Source: Pseudaminobacter sp040049255 | Lineage (GTDB): Bacteria; Pseudomonadota; Alphaproteobacteria; Rhizobiales; Rhizobiaceae | Reading direction: 5' to 3' | Length of the DNA: 64,000 bases | NCBI RefSeq assembly: GCF_040049255.1 | Contig: NZ_JBDZDR010000002.1 | Location: forward strand, 248,001-312,000 | Part shown: piece after piece, positions 16,438-25,486 of the stretch | How the letters are laid out: the number at the start of each line of letters is the position of its first letter | Position numbering within the stretch: the first letter of the stretch is position 1 | Program-made: the position numbers and the translations under genes | The notes under the pieces: model-generated | Told to the model about the DNA's origin: nothing | Databases searched by the model: none | The model's input: the letters and a program-made list of their open reading frames with translations, nothing else

Positions 16438-19400
16438 ATGAACTTCACCGATATCTTTATCCGCCGACCGGTGCTGGCAATCGTCGTCAGCCTCACCATC
16501 CTCGTGCTTGGGTTACGCGCGCTTGCCTCGCTTCCGATCCTGCAATATCCGCGCACGGAAAACACGGTCGTCACCGTGACCACGACCTATTACGGTGCCG
16601 ACCCCGACGTGATCGCCGGGTTCATCACCACGCCGTTGGAAACCGCCATCGCCCAGGCCAACGGCATCGACTACATGACCTCGACCAGCCAGACGGGCGT
16701 CAGCGTCATCACGATCTACCTGCGCCTCAACTATGAGGCCGACAAGGCGCTGACCGAGATCAACACCAAGGTTGCCTCGGTCATCAACCAATTGCCTTCG
16801 GGAACCCAACAGCCGGTGCTGAGCGTCAAGGTCGGCCAGACCATCGATGCCATGTATATGGGCTTCGACAGCGACGTGCTGCCGCGAAACAAGATCACCG
16901 ACTATCTGGTGCGGGTGGTGCAGCCGAGGCTGCAGGCGGTGCCGGGGGTGCAGACGGCGGAAATACTGGGCGGTCAGAATTTTGCGCTCAGGGCCTGGCT
17001 CGATCCTGACAAGCTCGCTGCCTACGGCCTGACGGCCGCCGACATCTCAACGGCACTCCAGCAAAACGACTACATTGCCGGGCTGGGCACCACCAAGGGC
17101 CAGATGGTTCAGGTGAGCCTTACCGCCTCCACGAGCCTGCACAGCGTGGAGGAATTCGGCAACCTCATCGTCAAACATTCCAATGGCGCGCTGGTGCGCC
17201 TGAAGGACGTGGCCCAGGTCTCGCTTGGGGCGGACGACTACGAGTCACAGGTCGCATTTGACGGAAAGCAGGCCGTCTATATCGGCATTCAGGTGGCGCC
17301 CGGCGCCAATCTGCTCGATGTCATCGCCGGCGTGCGCAAGGAGTTTCCGGGCATCCAGTCGCAGTTGCCGCAGGGGCTGCGCGGAGCCATCGTCTACGAT
17401 TCCACCGATTTCGTGAACAGTTCGATTCGCGAAGTGGTCTTCACCCTGGTCGAGGCGCTGGTCATCGTCACGCTGGTCATTTTCGCCTTCCTTGCTTCGC
17501 CGCGCTCGGTGCTGATCCCCACGCTTGCCATACCGCTTTCACTGATCGGCGCCTTCACGTTCATGCTCGCGCTCGGCTTTTCCATAAACCTGCTCACCCT
17601 TCTGGCACTGGTTCTGGCCATCGGCCTGGTCGTCGACGATGCCATCATCGTGGTGGAAAACGTCAATCGGCACCTGGATGACGGCATGCAGCCAATTCCC
17701 GCGGCGATCATCGCGGCGAGGGAGCTTGGCGGCCCCATCATCGCCATGACAGCGGTGCTGGTGGCGGTCTATGTGCCGATCGGCTTCCAAGGCGGGCTCA
17801 CCGGCGCACTGTTCACGGAGTTCGCCTTCACCCTGGTCGCGGCGGTAACGGTCTCGGCAATCATCGCGCTGACGCTGTCGCCGATGATGTGCTCGCGGCT
17901 TCTCAAGCCTCGCGATACGACCAGATATGGTTGGGGCGAGTGGTTCGCCGATGCCGTCGATCGCACCTTCGAGCGCGTTCGCCGCACATATGAGCGGTGG
18001 CTGCACGGCAGCCTGAACTATATCCCAGTAACAGCCACCTTCGCAGTTATCGTGCTGGGCAGCATCTTCTTCCTCTATGCGGGCGCCAAGAGCGAACTGG
18101 CGCCGCAGGAGGACCAGGGCGTCATCATTTCGTCGTCCACGCCGGCGCCCAACGCCACTCTGGAGCAAAAGCTGCTCTATGCACGGCAGATCTACCGGAT
18201 CTTCGCCGCCTATCCGGAAACAGCGCATGTCTTCCAGATCGACGCGCCGGGCAGGTCGATCGCCGGCATGGTCTTTACCCCATGGGATCAGCGCAGCCGC
18301 ACCACCAACGAGCTGCAACCGGTTATCCAGAAGCAACTCGACGACGTTGCCGGCGTGCGGGCGGCGGCATTCCAGCTGCCTTCCCTGCCGGGCAGCCAGG
18401 GCCTGCCGGTGCAATTCGTCCTTGAAACCACCGAACCCTTCGAGCGGCTGGACCTGGTGGCGCAGAACTTCCTCCAGGAGGCGGTGAAGAGCGGGATGTT
18501 CATTTTCCTCGACAGCGATCTCAAGATCGACAACCCGCAATCGGTTGTCCGGATCGACCGAAACAAGACCGCCCAGCTGGGCTTCAGGATGAGCGACATC
18601 GGAGCAGCGCTCAGCGGCATGCTGGGCGGCGGCTACGTCAACTATTTCAGCCTCGACAACCGCTCCTACATGGTCATTCCGCAGGTGCAGCAGCGCAGCC
18701 GGCTCAATGTCCAGCAGCTGCTGGGCTACTATGTGGGCGCGGTCAACGGAGTGCCCATTCCACTCTCGACAGTGGCCACGATTGAAACCAAGACCGTGCC
18801 GGAATCGATCAACCACTTCCAGCAGCTCAACAGCGCCACCATCCAGGGCGTGGCGGCACCCGGGGTGGCCCAGGCGGATGCTCTCGGCTTCCTGCAAAAC
18901 CTTGCTGCCAAAACTCTTCCCCAAGGCTATTCGGTCGATTACGGCGGGCTGTCGCGGCAGTATATCCAGGAGGCGGCGGGCTTCATCGTCACCTTCGGCT
19001 TCGCCCTCATCATCATCTATCTGGCACTGGCCGCCCTGTTCGAAAGCTTCCGCGACCCCATCATCATCCTGGTGTCGGTGCCGATGTCCATCGCCGGCGC
19101 ACTTGTCTTCATCAGTGTCGGCCTTGGTGGCGCCAGCCTCAACATCTACACCGAGGTGGGGCTGGTGACGCTGATGGGCCTCATCAGCAAGCACGGCATT
19201 CTGATCGTCGAGTTTGCCAACAACCTGCAGCTGGAGGGAAAGTCCAAGCGCGAGGCGATCGAGGAGGCATGCGGCATACGACTGCGGCCAATCCTCATGA
19301 CGACGGCGGCGATGGTGCTGGGTGTCATTCCACTCATCACCGCAACCGGCGCCGGCGCGGTGTCCCGGTTCAATATGGGGCTGGTCATCGCCAGCGGCCT

Positions 19401-19521
19401 GTCGATCGGAACCCTGTTCACGCTGTTCGTGGTGCCGGCGGTCTATATGCTGATCGCAACCGACCACAGCAAGCGTGCCAGCGAGGAAGCCGAAATGGAG
19501 TCCGAGGGACTGGCACCGTGA
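16438..19521 (+). CDS. RND family multidrug efflux permease
   Basis: A 1027-residue HAE1-type pump starting MNFTDIFIRRPVLAIVVSL, the classical RND start; an in-frame ATG 5 codons earlier is possible. It has the 12-helix, two-loop duplicated layout and the proton-relay Asp pair in helix 4 (LAIGLVVDDAIIVVENV, about 397-413), plus TEVGLVTLMGLISKHGILIVEF in the second half. Together with the preceding adaptor it would expel drugs or other amphiphiles using the proton gradient. No linked TetR or MarR regulator is present; the convergent Crp/Fnr gene ends 43 bases away. Confidence 0.94.
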   Translation: MNFTDIFIRRPVLAIVVSLTILVLGLRALASLPILQYPRTENTVVTVTTTYYGADPDVIAGFITTPLETAIAQANGIDYMTSTSQTGVSVITIYLRLNYEADKALTEINTKVASVINQLPSGTQQPVLSVKVGQTIDAMYMGFDSDVLPRNKITDYLVRVVQPRLQAVPGVQTAEILGGQNFALRAWLDPDKLAAYGLTAADISTALQQNDYIAGLGTTKGQMVQVSLTASTSLHSVEEFGNLIVKHSNGALVRLKDVAQVSLGADDYESQVAFDGKQAVYIGIQVAPGANLLDVIAGVRKEFPGIQSQLPQGLRGAIVYDSTDFVNSSIREVVFTLVEALVIVTLVIFAFLASPRSVLIPTLAIPLSLIGAFTFMLALGFSINLLTLLALVLAIGLVVDDAIIVVENVNRHLDDGMQPIPAAIIAARELGGPIIAMTAVLVAVYVPIGFQGGLTGALFTEFAFTLVAAVTVSAIIALTLSPMMCSRLLKPRDTTRYGWGEWFADAVDRTFERVRRTYERWLHGSLNYIPVTATFAVIVLGSIFFLYAGAKSELAPQEDQGVIISSSTPAPNATLEQKLLYARQIYRIFAAYPETAHVFQIDAPGRSIAGMVFTPWDQRSRTTNELQPVIQKQLDDVAGVRAAAFQLPSLPGSQGLPVQFVLETTEPFERLDLVAQNFLQEAVKSGMFIFLDSDLKIDNPQSVVRIDRNKTAQLGFRMSDIGAALSGMLGGGYVNYFSLDNRSYMVIPQVQQRSRLNVQQLLGYYVGAVNGVPIPLSTVATIETKTVPESINHFQQLNSATIQGVAAPGVAQADALGFLQNLAAKTLPQGYSVDYGGLSRQYIQEAAGFIVTFGFALIIIYLALAALFESFRDPIIILVSVPMSIAGALVFISVGLGGASLNIYTEVGLVTLMGLISKHGILIVEFANNLQLEGKSKREAIEEACGIRLRPILMTTAAMVLGVIPLITATGAGAVSRFNMGLVIASGLSIGTLFTLFVVPAVYMLIATDHSKRASEEAEMESEGLAP

Positions 19522-19563
19522 CGGGCGGCCTGGTTCCGGAGGGACGGGTCGCCCGGCCAGCGG

Positions 19564-20319
19564 TCAGCGCAACAGCGAAGCGTCTAGGACTCGCCCGTAG
19601 CATTCGCAAGTGCGCCGCTCCAGCGCGGTTCGATCGGTGATGGTGACGGTGCCGCGATGATAGTCGATTATGCCGGCTTCAAGCAGTTCCGAGCAGATGC
19701 CGCTCACGGTTGCGCGGCGAAGTCCGAGCACGCGTGACATTGCCTCCTGGGTCAGGGTGAAGGTGTCGCCGGCCATCCGGTCGAGCGCCTGCAGCAGCCA
19801 GCGCGTCACGCGCTGCTCGGCGGTGTGCAGGCTGTTGCAGGCCACCGATTCCATCAACTGGACGATCAAGGACTTGGAGTAGCGCAGCATGGCCTCGCGC
19901 ACGCATATGAAGCGTTCGTGCGCGGCATTGAGATCGTCGATCGAGAGCCAGGAGGCATTTCCCGCCACCTGGACCACGCTTCGGCCCACCGCATTTCCGC
20001 CGCCCATCACCAGCGCGAAGCCAAGGAACCCCTCCAGCCCTATCGAGGCCTTTTCGACGCTGCGGCCGTCTTCCATCTCGGCCATGAAGGATACCACGCC
20101 CTCGTTCGGGAAGACGGCGTGAGTAACGGGGGCGCCATCGGCGAATATCACTTCGCCCACCGAAATAGGCCTGGTGACAAGGCGTTCCTGCAGGAAAAGC
20201 TGCGCCTGCGGCCGCAGCGAAAGCAGGACCTTGTTACGGATGTCGCCGCTGAATTCGGGCTGACTGGCCAGATGGCTGGCATTCTCTGGCGTGGCGGGAA
20301 AGGTTTTTTGCGTGAACAC
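19564..20319 (-). CDS. Crp/Fnr family transcriptional regulator
   Basis: A 251-residue protein starting at a GTG. A cyclic-nucleotide-binding-like beta-roll (about 40-150, PISVGEVIFADGAPVTHAVFPNEGVVSF) is followed by a C-terminal winged helix (about 175-235, FTLTQEAMSRVLGLRRATVSGICSELLEAG). The four N-terminal cysteines that hold the FeS cluster in FNR are missing, so oxygen sensing by that route is unlikely. This subtype (with VEKASIGLEGFLGF in place of the cAMP-binding signature) is numerous in rhizobia and of unknown ligand. A perfect 12-bp inverted repeat lies 29-64 bases upstream of its start and may be its own operator. Confidence 0.88.
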   Translation of the reverse strand: MFTQKTFPATPENASHLASQPEFSGDIRNKVLLSLRPQAQLFLQERLVTRPISVGEVIFADGAPVTHAVFPNEGVVSFMAEMEDGRSVEKASIGLEGFLGFALVMGGGNAVGRSVVQVAGNASWLSIDDLNAAHERFICVREAMLRYSKSLIVQLMESVACNSLHTAEQRVTRWLLQALDRMAGDTFTLTQEAMSRVLGLRRATVSGICSELLEAGIIDYHRGTVTITDRTALERRTCECYGRVLDASLLR

Positions 20320-20347
20320 GTGCGCTTAAACTCCAGTTAACCTTTCG

Positions 20348-20383
20348 ATATGTACGGTAGGGTTCATTCGTTACCGTACATAT
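20348..20383. promoter_or_regulatory. Perfect 12-bp inverted repeat, candidate operator
   Basis: ATATGTACGGTA (20348-20359) and its exact reverse complement TACCGTACATAT (20372-20383) are separated by 12 bases, so half-site centres are 24 bases apart (just over two helical turns). It lies 29-64 bases upstream of the crp-like gene and about 180 bases upstream of the PAS-GGDEF-EAL gene, in the divergent promoter region. Binding protein unknown. Confidence 0.65.
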
Positions 20384-20560
20384 GAAGCTGTTGACGGTCC
20401 GATCGGACAGAAATGCAGAACAATATACGTGTTCCGCAGGCTTAGGCTGGGCTGGTCTACTTGCGCAGAGAGTGGGGGAGCAAAGCTCGGCGCACACATG
20501 CACTGTAATGAACGGGAAAGGCCGCGCTAGGGGGACACTGCGGCCGAGAGGGGGAAAAGC

Positions 20561-22759
20561 ATGTCATTGGATCAGGAACCTGCGTCTTTCGAAGGCGGAG
20601 GGCGGGCGGGGCTGTGCGCCGCGACTGCCGCGGCGGGGAAGGATTTTGACAGGGCGGGCAGCAAGGTCAAGCAGATACAGGCCGAGTTCGGCGCCTATAA
20701 AGCCGCCATCGACCAGCATGCCATCGTCGCCATGACGGATCGCAGCGGAGCGATCCTCTATGTCAACGACTTGTTTTGCCAGGTAAGCGGATATTCCCGC
20801 GGCGAGTTGATCGGACGAAAGCACAATATCGTCAACTCGGGCCTGCATCCCAGACAGTTCTTCACCGATATGTGGCGCACGATCTCGCGCGGGGGGTTGT
20901 GGCATGGCGAAATCTGCAATCGCACCAAGGAGGGCGACCTCTACTGGGTCGACACCACAATTGTGCCGCTGCGGGACCCATCCGGAAACGGTCGCGGCTA
21001 TGTCTCGATTCGATACGATATAACAAGGCGCAAGGCAGCCGAGGCAGCCCTTTGCGCAGAGAACGAGAAGCGCCGCGAGGCAGAAGCGCTGCTGCGCGAT
21101 ATTCTAGAGACAATTCCCGACGCGGTTGCGGCCTTCGACGCCGATGACCGCCTGGCTTTGTACAACGAGGCCTTCAGGCGCTACTACGACAAATCGGCAC
21201 CGATAATCGAACTTGGCATTTCATTCGAGAGTATTCTGCGCTTCGGCGTCGAGAACGGCCAGTTCAATCTCTCCAAGAACACGCCCGAGGCCCGGGAAGC
21301 CTGGATCGCTGCGCGAATGCGCGAACACCACAATCCCGGCAAGAAGGTTCTGCAGCAGTTGAGCGACGGCCGCTGGCTTCAGATGCGCGAACGGCAGTCG
21401 CGCAGCGGATATGTGGTCGGGGTTCGCAGCGACATCACGGACCTGAAGCAGGCAGAATTGGTGATCAAGCGGCAGGCCGAGCAGGACCCGCTGACAGGCT
21501 TGTTCAACCGCGCGGTGCTGCTTGAACGGTTGGCCGATGCTGTCGCCGCAAACGAGCGTACCGGCCGGCAGGGTGCCCTGATGCTGGTCGATCTCGACGA
21601 CTTCAAGGGCGTCAACGATACTCTCGGGCATGACGCGGGCGACATGCTACTGCTGACCGTCGCAGAGCGATTTCGCGAAACGCTGCGCAAGTCCGACACC
21701 ATCGCAAGGCTTGGTGGCGACGAGTTCGCCATTATCGTTCCCAACCTGTCAGGTGCGGACGACGCGGTGAAGATTGCCGAGAAGATCCTCGCCTGCGCGC
21801 GCCAGCCCATCGATATCGAGCACCGCAGCCTGATTGCCGGCTGCAGCATCGGCGTCGCCATGTTCCCGGATGATGGCGGCACGGCCAGGGAACTGCTCAA
21901 GCACGCCGATATCGCGCTTTATCAGGCCAAGGCGCGCGGGCGCGGCGTATCCTGCTTCTTCGATCCCGCGCTTCGCGACAGCGTCGAGCAGCGCCAGACT
22001 ACCGGAGACGCGCTCAGGGTGGCACTGGCTGCCAATGAGATCGACATCGCGCTGCAGCCGCAGGTCAGTCTGGAAAACCGCAGCCATGTCGGGTTCGAGG
22101 CCCTCGCGCGCTGGACGTTGAACGGACGGCAGATCGCTCCTGCCGAATTCATTCCCGTGGCTGAAGACAGCGGCCTGATCGTGCCGCTGGGTCTCCAGGT
22201 GCTGGAGAAATCAATGGAGATGGCGCGCGAGTTGCGGGATCGGGGCTACGAGCCGGGCCCGATCGCGGTCAACGCGGCGGCAGCCCAGCTCAAGCAGAGC
22301 GATTTTGCCAAGAGCGTGCTGGGTTTGCTGCGAAAATTCCGCTTGGAAGCGGCCGCGCTCGAGATCGAGCTGACCGAGAACGTGCTGCTGGATCGTTCGA
22401 GCGACCGGATCTCGGAGGCCCTGCGCGAACTGGACCATGCCGGCGTCATCATCACGCTGGACGACTTCGGCACCGGCTACGCGTCCTTGGCGCATCTCAA
22501 GCGATATCCGGTCAGCCGGTTGAAGATCGACCAGTCCTTCGTCCGCGAAATCCAGTCCGATGTGTGCGATGCGGTGATCGCGCGCGCCATCATCAGCCTC
22601 GCCCACAACCTTAAAATGAGCGTGGTCGCGGAAGGGGTCGAAACCGAGCAGCAGTTCAGGTTTCTCAAGGCGCATGGCTGCGACCATGCGCAGGGCTACC
22701 TCATCAGCAGGCCGCTCGAGCCGGCGTCGGTACAGGCCTATCTGGCGAATACCCGCTGA
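20561..22759 (+). CDS. PAS-PAS-GGDEF-EAL cyclic-di-GMP signalling protein
   Basis: A 732-residue cytoplasmic protein with no membrane segments. Order: PAS domain (about 45-165, YVNDLFCQVSGYSRGELIG; PAC-like YVSIRYDITRRK), a short helix, a second PAS-7-type domain (about 175-300, ending SGYVVGVRSDITDLKQ), GGDEF (about 305-460, intact LGGDEF near 384-389) and EAL (about 480-730). The RKSD sequence five residues before GGDEF fits the c-di-GMP inhibitory I-site. The EAL half keeps GFEALARW, ELTENVLL, DDFGTGYASL, KIDQSFV and VVAEGVET, so both cyclase and phosphodiesterase activities look possible. It is divergent from the Crp/Fnr regulator. Confidence 0.93.
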   Translation: MSLDQEPASFEGGGRAGLCAATAAAGKDFDRAGSKVKQIQAEFGAYKAAIDQHAIVAMTDRSGAILYVNDLFCQVSGYSRGELIGRKHNIVNSGLHPRQFFTDMWRTISRGGLWHGEICNRTKEGDLYWVDTTIVPLRDPSGNGRGYVSIRYDITRRKAAEAALCAENEKRREAEALLRDILETIPDAVAAFDADDRLALYNEAFRRYYDKSAPIIELGISFESILRFGVENGQFNLSKNTPEAREAWIAARMREHHNPGKKVLQQLSDGRWLQMRERQSRSGYVVGVRSDITDLKQAELVIKRQAEQDPLTGLFNRAVLLERLADAVAANERTGRQGALMLVDLDDFKGVNDTLGHDAGDMLLLTVAERFRETLRKSDTIARLGGDEFAIIVPNLSGADDAVKIAEKILACARQPIDIEHRSLIAGCSIGVAMFPDDGGTARELLKHADIALYQAKARGRGVSCFFDPALRDSVEQRQTTGDALRVALAANEIDIALQPQVSLENRSHVGFEALARWTLNGRQIAPAEFIPVAEDSGLIVPLGLQVLEKSMEMARELRDRGYEPGPIAVNAAAAQLKQSDFAKSVLGLLRKFRLEAAALEIELTENVLLDRSSDRISEALRELDHAGVIITLDDFGTGYASLAHLKRYPVSRLKIDQSFVREIQSDVCDAVIARAIISLAHNLKMSVVAEGVETEQQFRFLKAHGCDHAQGYLISRPLEPASVQAYLANTR

Positions 22760-22763
22760 AGCT

Positions 22764-23684
22764 TCAATGCACGCTTCGCGGCACGTTGTCGGCTTCGACG
22801 ACGTCGACCACCTTCTGGCGGTGGAAGATGAACAGGCCGGCAAACACGATAATGGCCGAGCCTATGAGCATCTGCTTGTCGGGCACGTCGCCGAAGAAGG
22901 CGATGCCGAACACCACGGCCCAGAGCAGCAGCGTGTAGTGGAGCGGCGCCAGCGTCGAGGCCGGGGCAAGCTTCAGCGAGCGCGTGATCAACAGGTGCGC
23001 AGTGCCGGCCACCACGCCCAGGAGCAACATGGCCGACCAGTCGAGCGCGTTTGCCGGGCGCCAGTCGCCTATTGCCAGCAGCAGACCCATCACCAGCGCG
23101 CCCACAGTCTGCCAGGTCACGAGCGTGGTGTCGCTGGTGGCGCGGAGACGCCGGCTGAGGATCATCGAAATGGCGAAGGAAACGCTGCCCACGAGGGCAA
23201 ACAGCGACGACAGCGATAAGGACGAGGCAGAGGGCCTCAGCGCAATCACCACGCCGCAGAAGCCGATGACGATTGCAAGCCAGCGCCGCCAGCCCACCTT
23301 CTCGCCCAGGAAAATGTGCGACAGCGCCGCGATGTAGATCGGCCCCGCCATGTAGAATGTCATGACGTCGGCCAGCGGCAGATAGATCACCGCTGCATAG
23401 AAAAAGGCCGTGTCGGCGGTTGCCGTCAGCACGCGCAATGCCTGGAGCCAGGGCTTTTCCGGCCGCGCCAGCGGGGCGATGCCTTGCCGCACGAGCATCG
23501 GGCCAAGCACAATGAGCGAGCCGATGGAACGGATGAACAGCACCTGACCGACGGAAAAACTGGCGACCAACCATTTGCCCATCGCGTCGTTGAGGGCGAA
23601 CATGAAGTTGCCAAGCAGGATCAGAAGAATGCCCGCAAGGACGAGATTGCTCCTGGGCAGGCGAATGGCTTGTAGGAAGGTCAT
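22764..23684 (-). CDS. DMT superfamily (EamA) transporter
   Basis: A 306-residue protein with ten hydrophobic helices in two repeats of five, the EamA duplication; the first repeat shows FMFALNDAMGKWLVASFSVGQ and the second begins near residue 155 (LFALVGSVSFAISMILSRRL). Such proteins export or exchange small metabolites, often amino acids, bases or drugs; the substrate cannot be read from the sequence. It converges with the GGDEF-EAL gene (4-base gap) and lies downstream of yacG on the same strand, but a 179-base gap suggests its own promoter. Confidence 0.88.
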   Translation of the reverse strand: MTFLQAIRLPRSNLVLAGILLILLGNFMFALNDAMGKWLVASFSVGQVLFIRSIGSLIVLGPMLVRQGIAPLARPEKPWLQALRVLTATADTAFFYAAVIYLPLADVMTFYMAGPIYIAALSHIFLGEKVGWRRWLAIVIGFCGVVIALRPSASSLSLSSLFALVGSVSFAISMILSRRLRATSDTTLVTWQTVGALVMGLLLAIGDWRPANALDWSAMLLLGVVAGTAHLLITRSLKLAPASTLAPLHYTLLLWAVVFGIAFFGDVPDKQMLIGSAIIVFAGLFIFHRQKVVDVVEADNVPRSVH

Positions 23685-23863
23685 GCTTCAGATCTTTCGG
23701 CCGAACGGCATGGAGGCGCGCAACCCCGGTGCCCGCCGAGCACTACAGCATCATCGCGGCAATCGAAATCGATTTTCCGAGCGAGTCGGGCAATACGATG
23801 GGCCGGATCCGTGCGACTTGCTGCCGCGGAGGAGCCGCATACGCGCAGTAGGCGCGACGGCGG

Positions 23864-24067
23864 TCAGTCCTGCCGGCCGTCTTCGGAATCTTCCTCGTCG
23901 TCGCGCACGGGAATGGCGTAGCTGCCCGAAAACCAGCGGTTCAGATCGACGCTCTTGCAGCGTTCCGAACAGAACGGGTAGGACTCGCGCGACGAGGGCT
24001 TGCCGCATTCGGGGCAGGGCCGCTTCGGGCGAAGCGGCGTCACCTTGCCATCCTTGTCCTGGGTCAT
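23864..24067 (-). CDS. yacG: DNA gyrase inhibitor YacG, zinc-ribbon protein
   Basis: The ATG at 24067 gives 67 residues, MTQDKDGKVTPLRPKRPCPE and onward, with the four zinc ligands CPECGK...PFCSERCK and the conserved LNRWFSGSYAIP. An open frame extends 57 codons further upstream but lies inside maf and is not used. YacG binds the GyrB subunit and inhibits gyrase in E. coli. The start overlaps the maf stop (ATGA), fitting co-translation. The acidic C-terminal tail (DDEEDSEDGRQD) is typical of the alphaproteobacterial form. Confidence 0.9.
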   Translation of the reverse strand: MTQDKDGKVTPLRPKRPCPECGKPSSRESYPFCSERCKSVDLNRWFSGSYAIPVRDDEEDSEDGRQD

Positions 24068-24693
24068 ACGCGCCCGCCGGACAGCCAGTTGAAATGCACC
24101 GGAAAGCCTTCGGCCGTCAAAAGGCCCACGGTCTCGTAAAGCGGCAGGCCGACCACGTTGGTGTAGGAGCCCACAAGCTTCACCACGAAGCTTCCGGCAA
24201 GCCCCTGCACGGCATAGCCGCCAGCCTTGCCGCGCCATTCGCCGGAGGCAAGATAGCTTTCAAGTTCTTCGCGGCCCAGCCGCTTGAAACGCACGCGCGT
24301 CTCCACCAGCCGCTCGCGCTGCTTGCCATCGGGCGTAATCAGGCAGACGCCAGAATAAACCCGATGCGTGCGGCCGGAAAGTAGCTTCAGGCAGTTGGAA
24401 GCCTCGTCGACATGCTCCGCCTTGGGCAGGATGCGGCGGCCCACCGCCACCACGGTATCGGCGGCGAGCACGAAGCCCTCGGCAAAATCCGGCTCGCTCT
24501 TCAGCGATGCGAAGGCCTTGTTGGCTTTCGCCTTGGCCAGGCGCTTGGCCATCGAGCGCGGGTGTTCCGCACGCTGCGGCGTCTCGTCCACATCGGCTGG
24601 CAGCAGCCGGTCCGGCTCGATGCCTGCCTGCTGCAGAAGCTCGATCCGGCGCGGCGAAGCCGAGGCTAGCACAAGCTTCTGAAGTGCGGTCAT
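24064..24693 (-). CDS. maf: Maf-family nucleoside triphosphate pyrophosphatase
   Basis: A 209-residue protein with the Maf signature LASASPRRIELLQQAGI at the start (about 8-24), the catalytic AADTVV (about 78-83) and GKAGGYAVQGLAG (about 154-166). Maf proteins hydrolyse non-canonical or modified nucleotides such as dTTP, UTP or m7GTP to monophosphates, a house-cleaning role also linked to septum control. It lies between infA (36-base gap) and yacG (4-base overlap), the normal rhizobial order. Confidence 0.93.
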   Translation of the reverse strand: MTALQKLVLASASPRRIELLQQAGIEPDRLLPADVDETPQRAEHPRSMAKRLAKAKANKAFASLKSEPDFAEGFVLAADTVVAVGRRILPKAEHVDEASNCLKLLSGRTHRVYSGVCLITPDGKQRERLVETRVRFKRLGREELESYLASGEWRGKAGGYAVQGLAGSFVVKLVGSYTNVVGLPLYETVGLLTAEGFPVHFNWLSGGRV

Positions 24694-24728
24694 CGCAATC
24701 CCATCGGCAGGAGCAAAAGTGCCAAAAC

Positions 24729-24947
24729 CTATTTGAAACGATAGGTGATGCGGCCCTTGGTCAAGTCGTAGGGCGTCATTTCGACAAGAACCTTGTCGCC
24801 CGTCAGCACGCGGATACGGTTCTTGCGCATGCGGCCGGCCGTATGTGCGATGATCTCGTGCTCATTTTCGAGCTTCACGCGAAACATCGCATTCGGCAGC
24901 AGTTCCGTCACGGTGCCCGGAAACTCGAGGACTTCTTCCTTCGGCAT
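24729..24947 (-). CDS. infA: Translation initiation factor IF-1
   Basis: A 72-residue S1/OB-fold protein: MPKEEVLEFPGTVTELLPNA, then the conserved RMRKNRIRVLTGDKV and MTPYDLTKGRITYRFK. Length and sequence are those of the standard bacterial IF-1, which sits in the ribosomal A site during initiation. AAAGGAAGAG precedes the ATG. It follows the phosphatase-like gene and precedes maf. Confidence 0.97.
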   Translation of the reverse strand: MPKEEVLEFPGTVTELLPNAMFRVKLENEHEIIAHTAGRMRKNRIRVLTGDKVLVEMTPYDLTKGRITYRFK

Positions 24948-25034
24948 TCTCTTCCTTTGCTTAGGATTGGATTTCCGGCATCGGGCCGGAATTTTGGCGG
25001 AACCTATATGATTATCGCCACTTTGTGAACACGC

Positions 25035-25451
25035 TTAATATACGTCCTTTTGGGGCGATGTCGCGAAGCGTGTGGCGATGCGCGCCTTCAGCCGTTCGCG
25101 CACGTCTCGGTAGGCGTCCAGTATGTGGTCGCGGCTGCCCGTCACGGTCGTGGGGTCGGCCGTCGGCCAGTACTCCACCTCCACCGCCATCGAGCGGGTC
25201 AGTTCCAGCGCTGCGTGGTGCGCCTCGGGCGCGAGCGTCACGATGAGGTCGAAATAGTCGTCTTCCAGGTCCTCGATCCTGCGCGGCTCGCGGTCGGCAA
25301 GCGACAGGCCCTCTTCTGCAAGCACGGCGTCCACGAAGGGGTCGCGCTCGCCCACCCGCACCCCGGCCGAGGCGATGAAGGTGGAGGAAGGCAGCATCTT
25401 GCGCGCCAGAACCTCGGCCATGGGAGAGCGCACGACATTCATGCCGCACAC
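25035..25451 (-). CDS. Low-molecular-weight protein tyrosine phosphatase-like / arsenate reductase-like protein
   Basis: From a GTG at 25451 the protein is 138 residues, but its catalytic loop VCGMNVVRSPMAEVLA starts at residue 1, leaving no room for the beta-strand that normally precedes it. In the same frame that strand (RSILF) is encoded directly upstream, and the frame stays open into the previous gene, without an ATG, GTG or TTG. Initiation may use CTG at 25484 or 25499, or the gene may be N-terminally short. The loop reads C-G-M-N-x-x-R-S in place of the usual C-x-G-N-x-x-R-S, a variant I recall from rhizobial homologues at this locus. The Asp-Pro acid loop is replaced by ADPTTV near 99. 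Confidence 0.75.
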   Translation of the reverse strand: MCGMNVVRSPMAEVLARKMLPSSTFIASAGVRVGERDPFVDAVLAEEGLSLADREPRRIEDLEDDYFDLIVTLAPEAHHAALELTRSMAVEVEYWPTADPTTVTGSRDHILDAYRDVRERLKARIATRFATSPQKDVY

Positions 25452-25486
25452 GAACAGGATCGAACGTGGCTGGGAACCGCTCAGGA

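Noticed and set aside
17539..19467. 642-codon open frame antisense to the RND permease
   Set aside because: It is a shadow of the pump gene caused by high-G+C codon bias; it has no family features and is rich in His, Asp and Arg in the manner of antisense frames.
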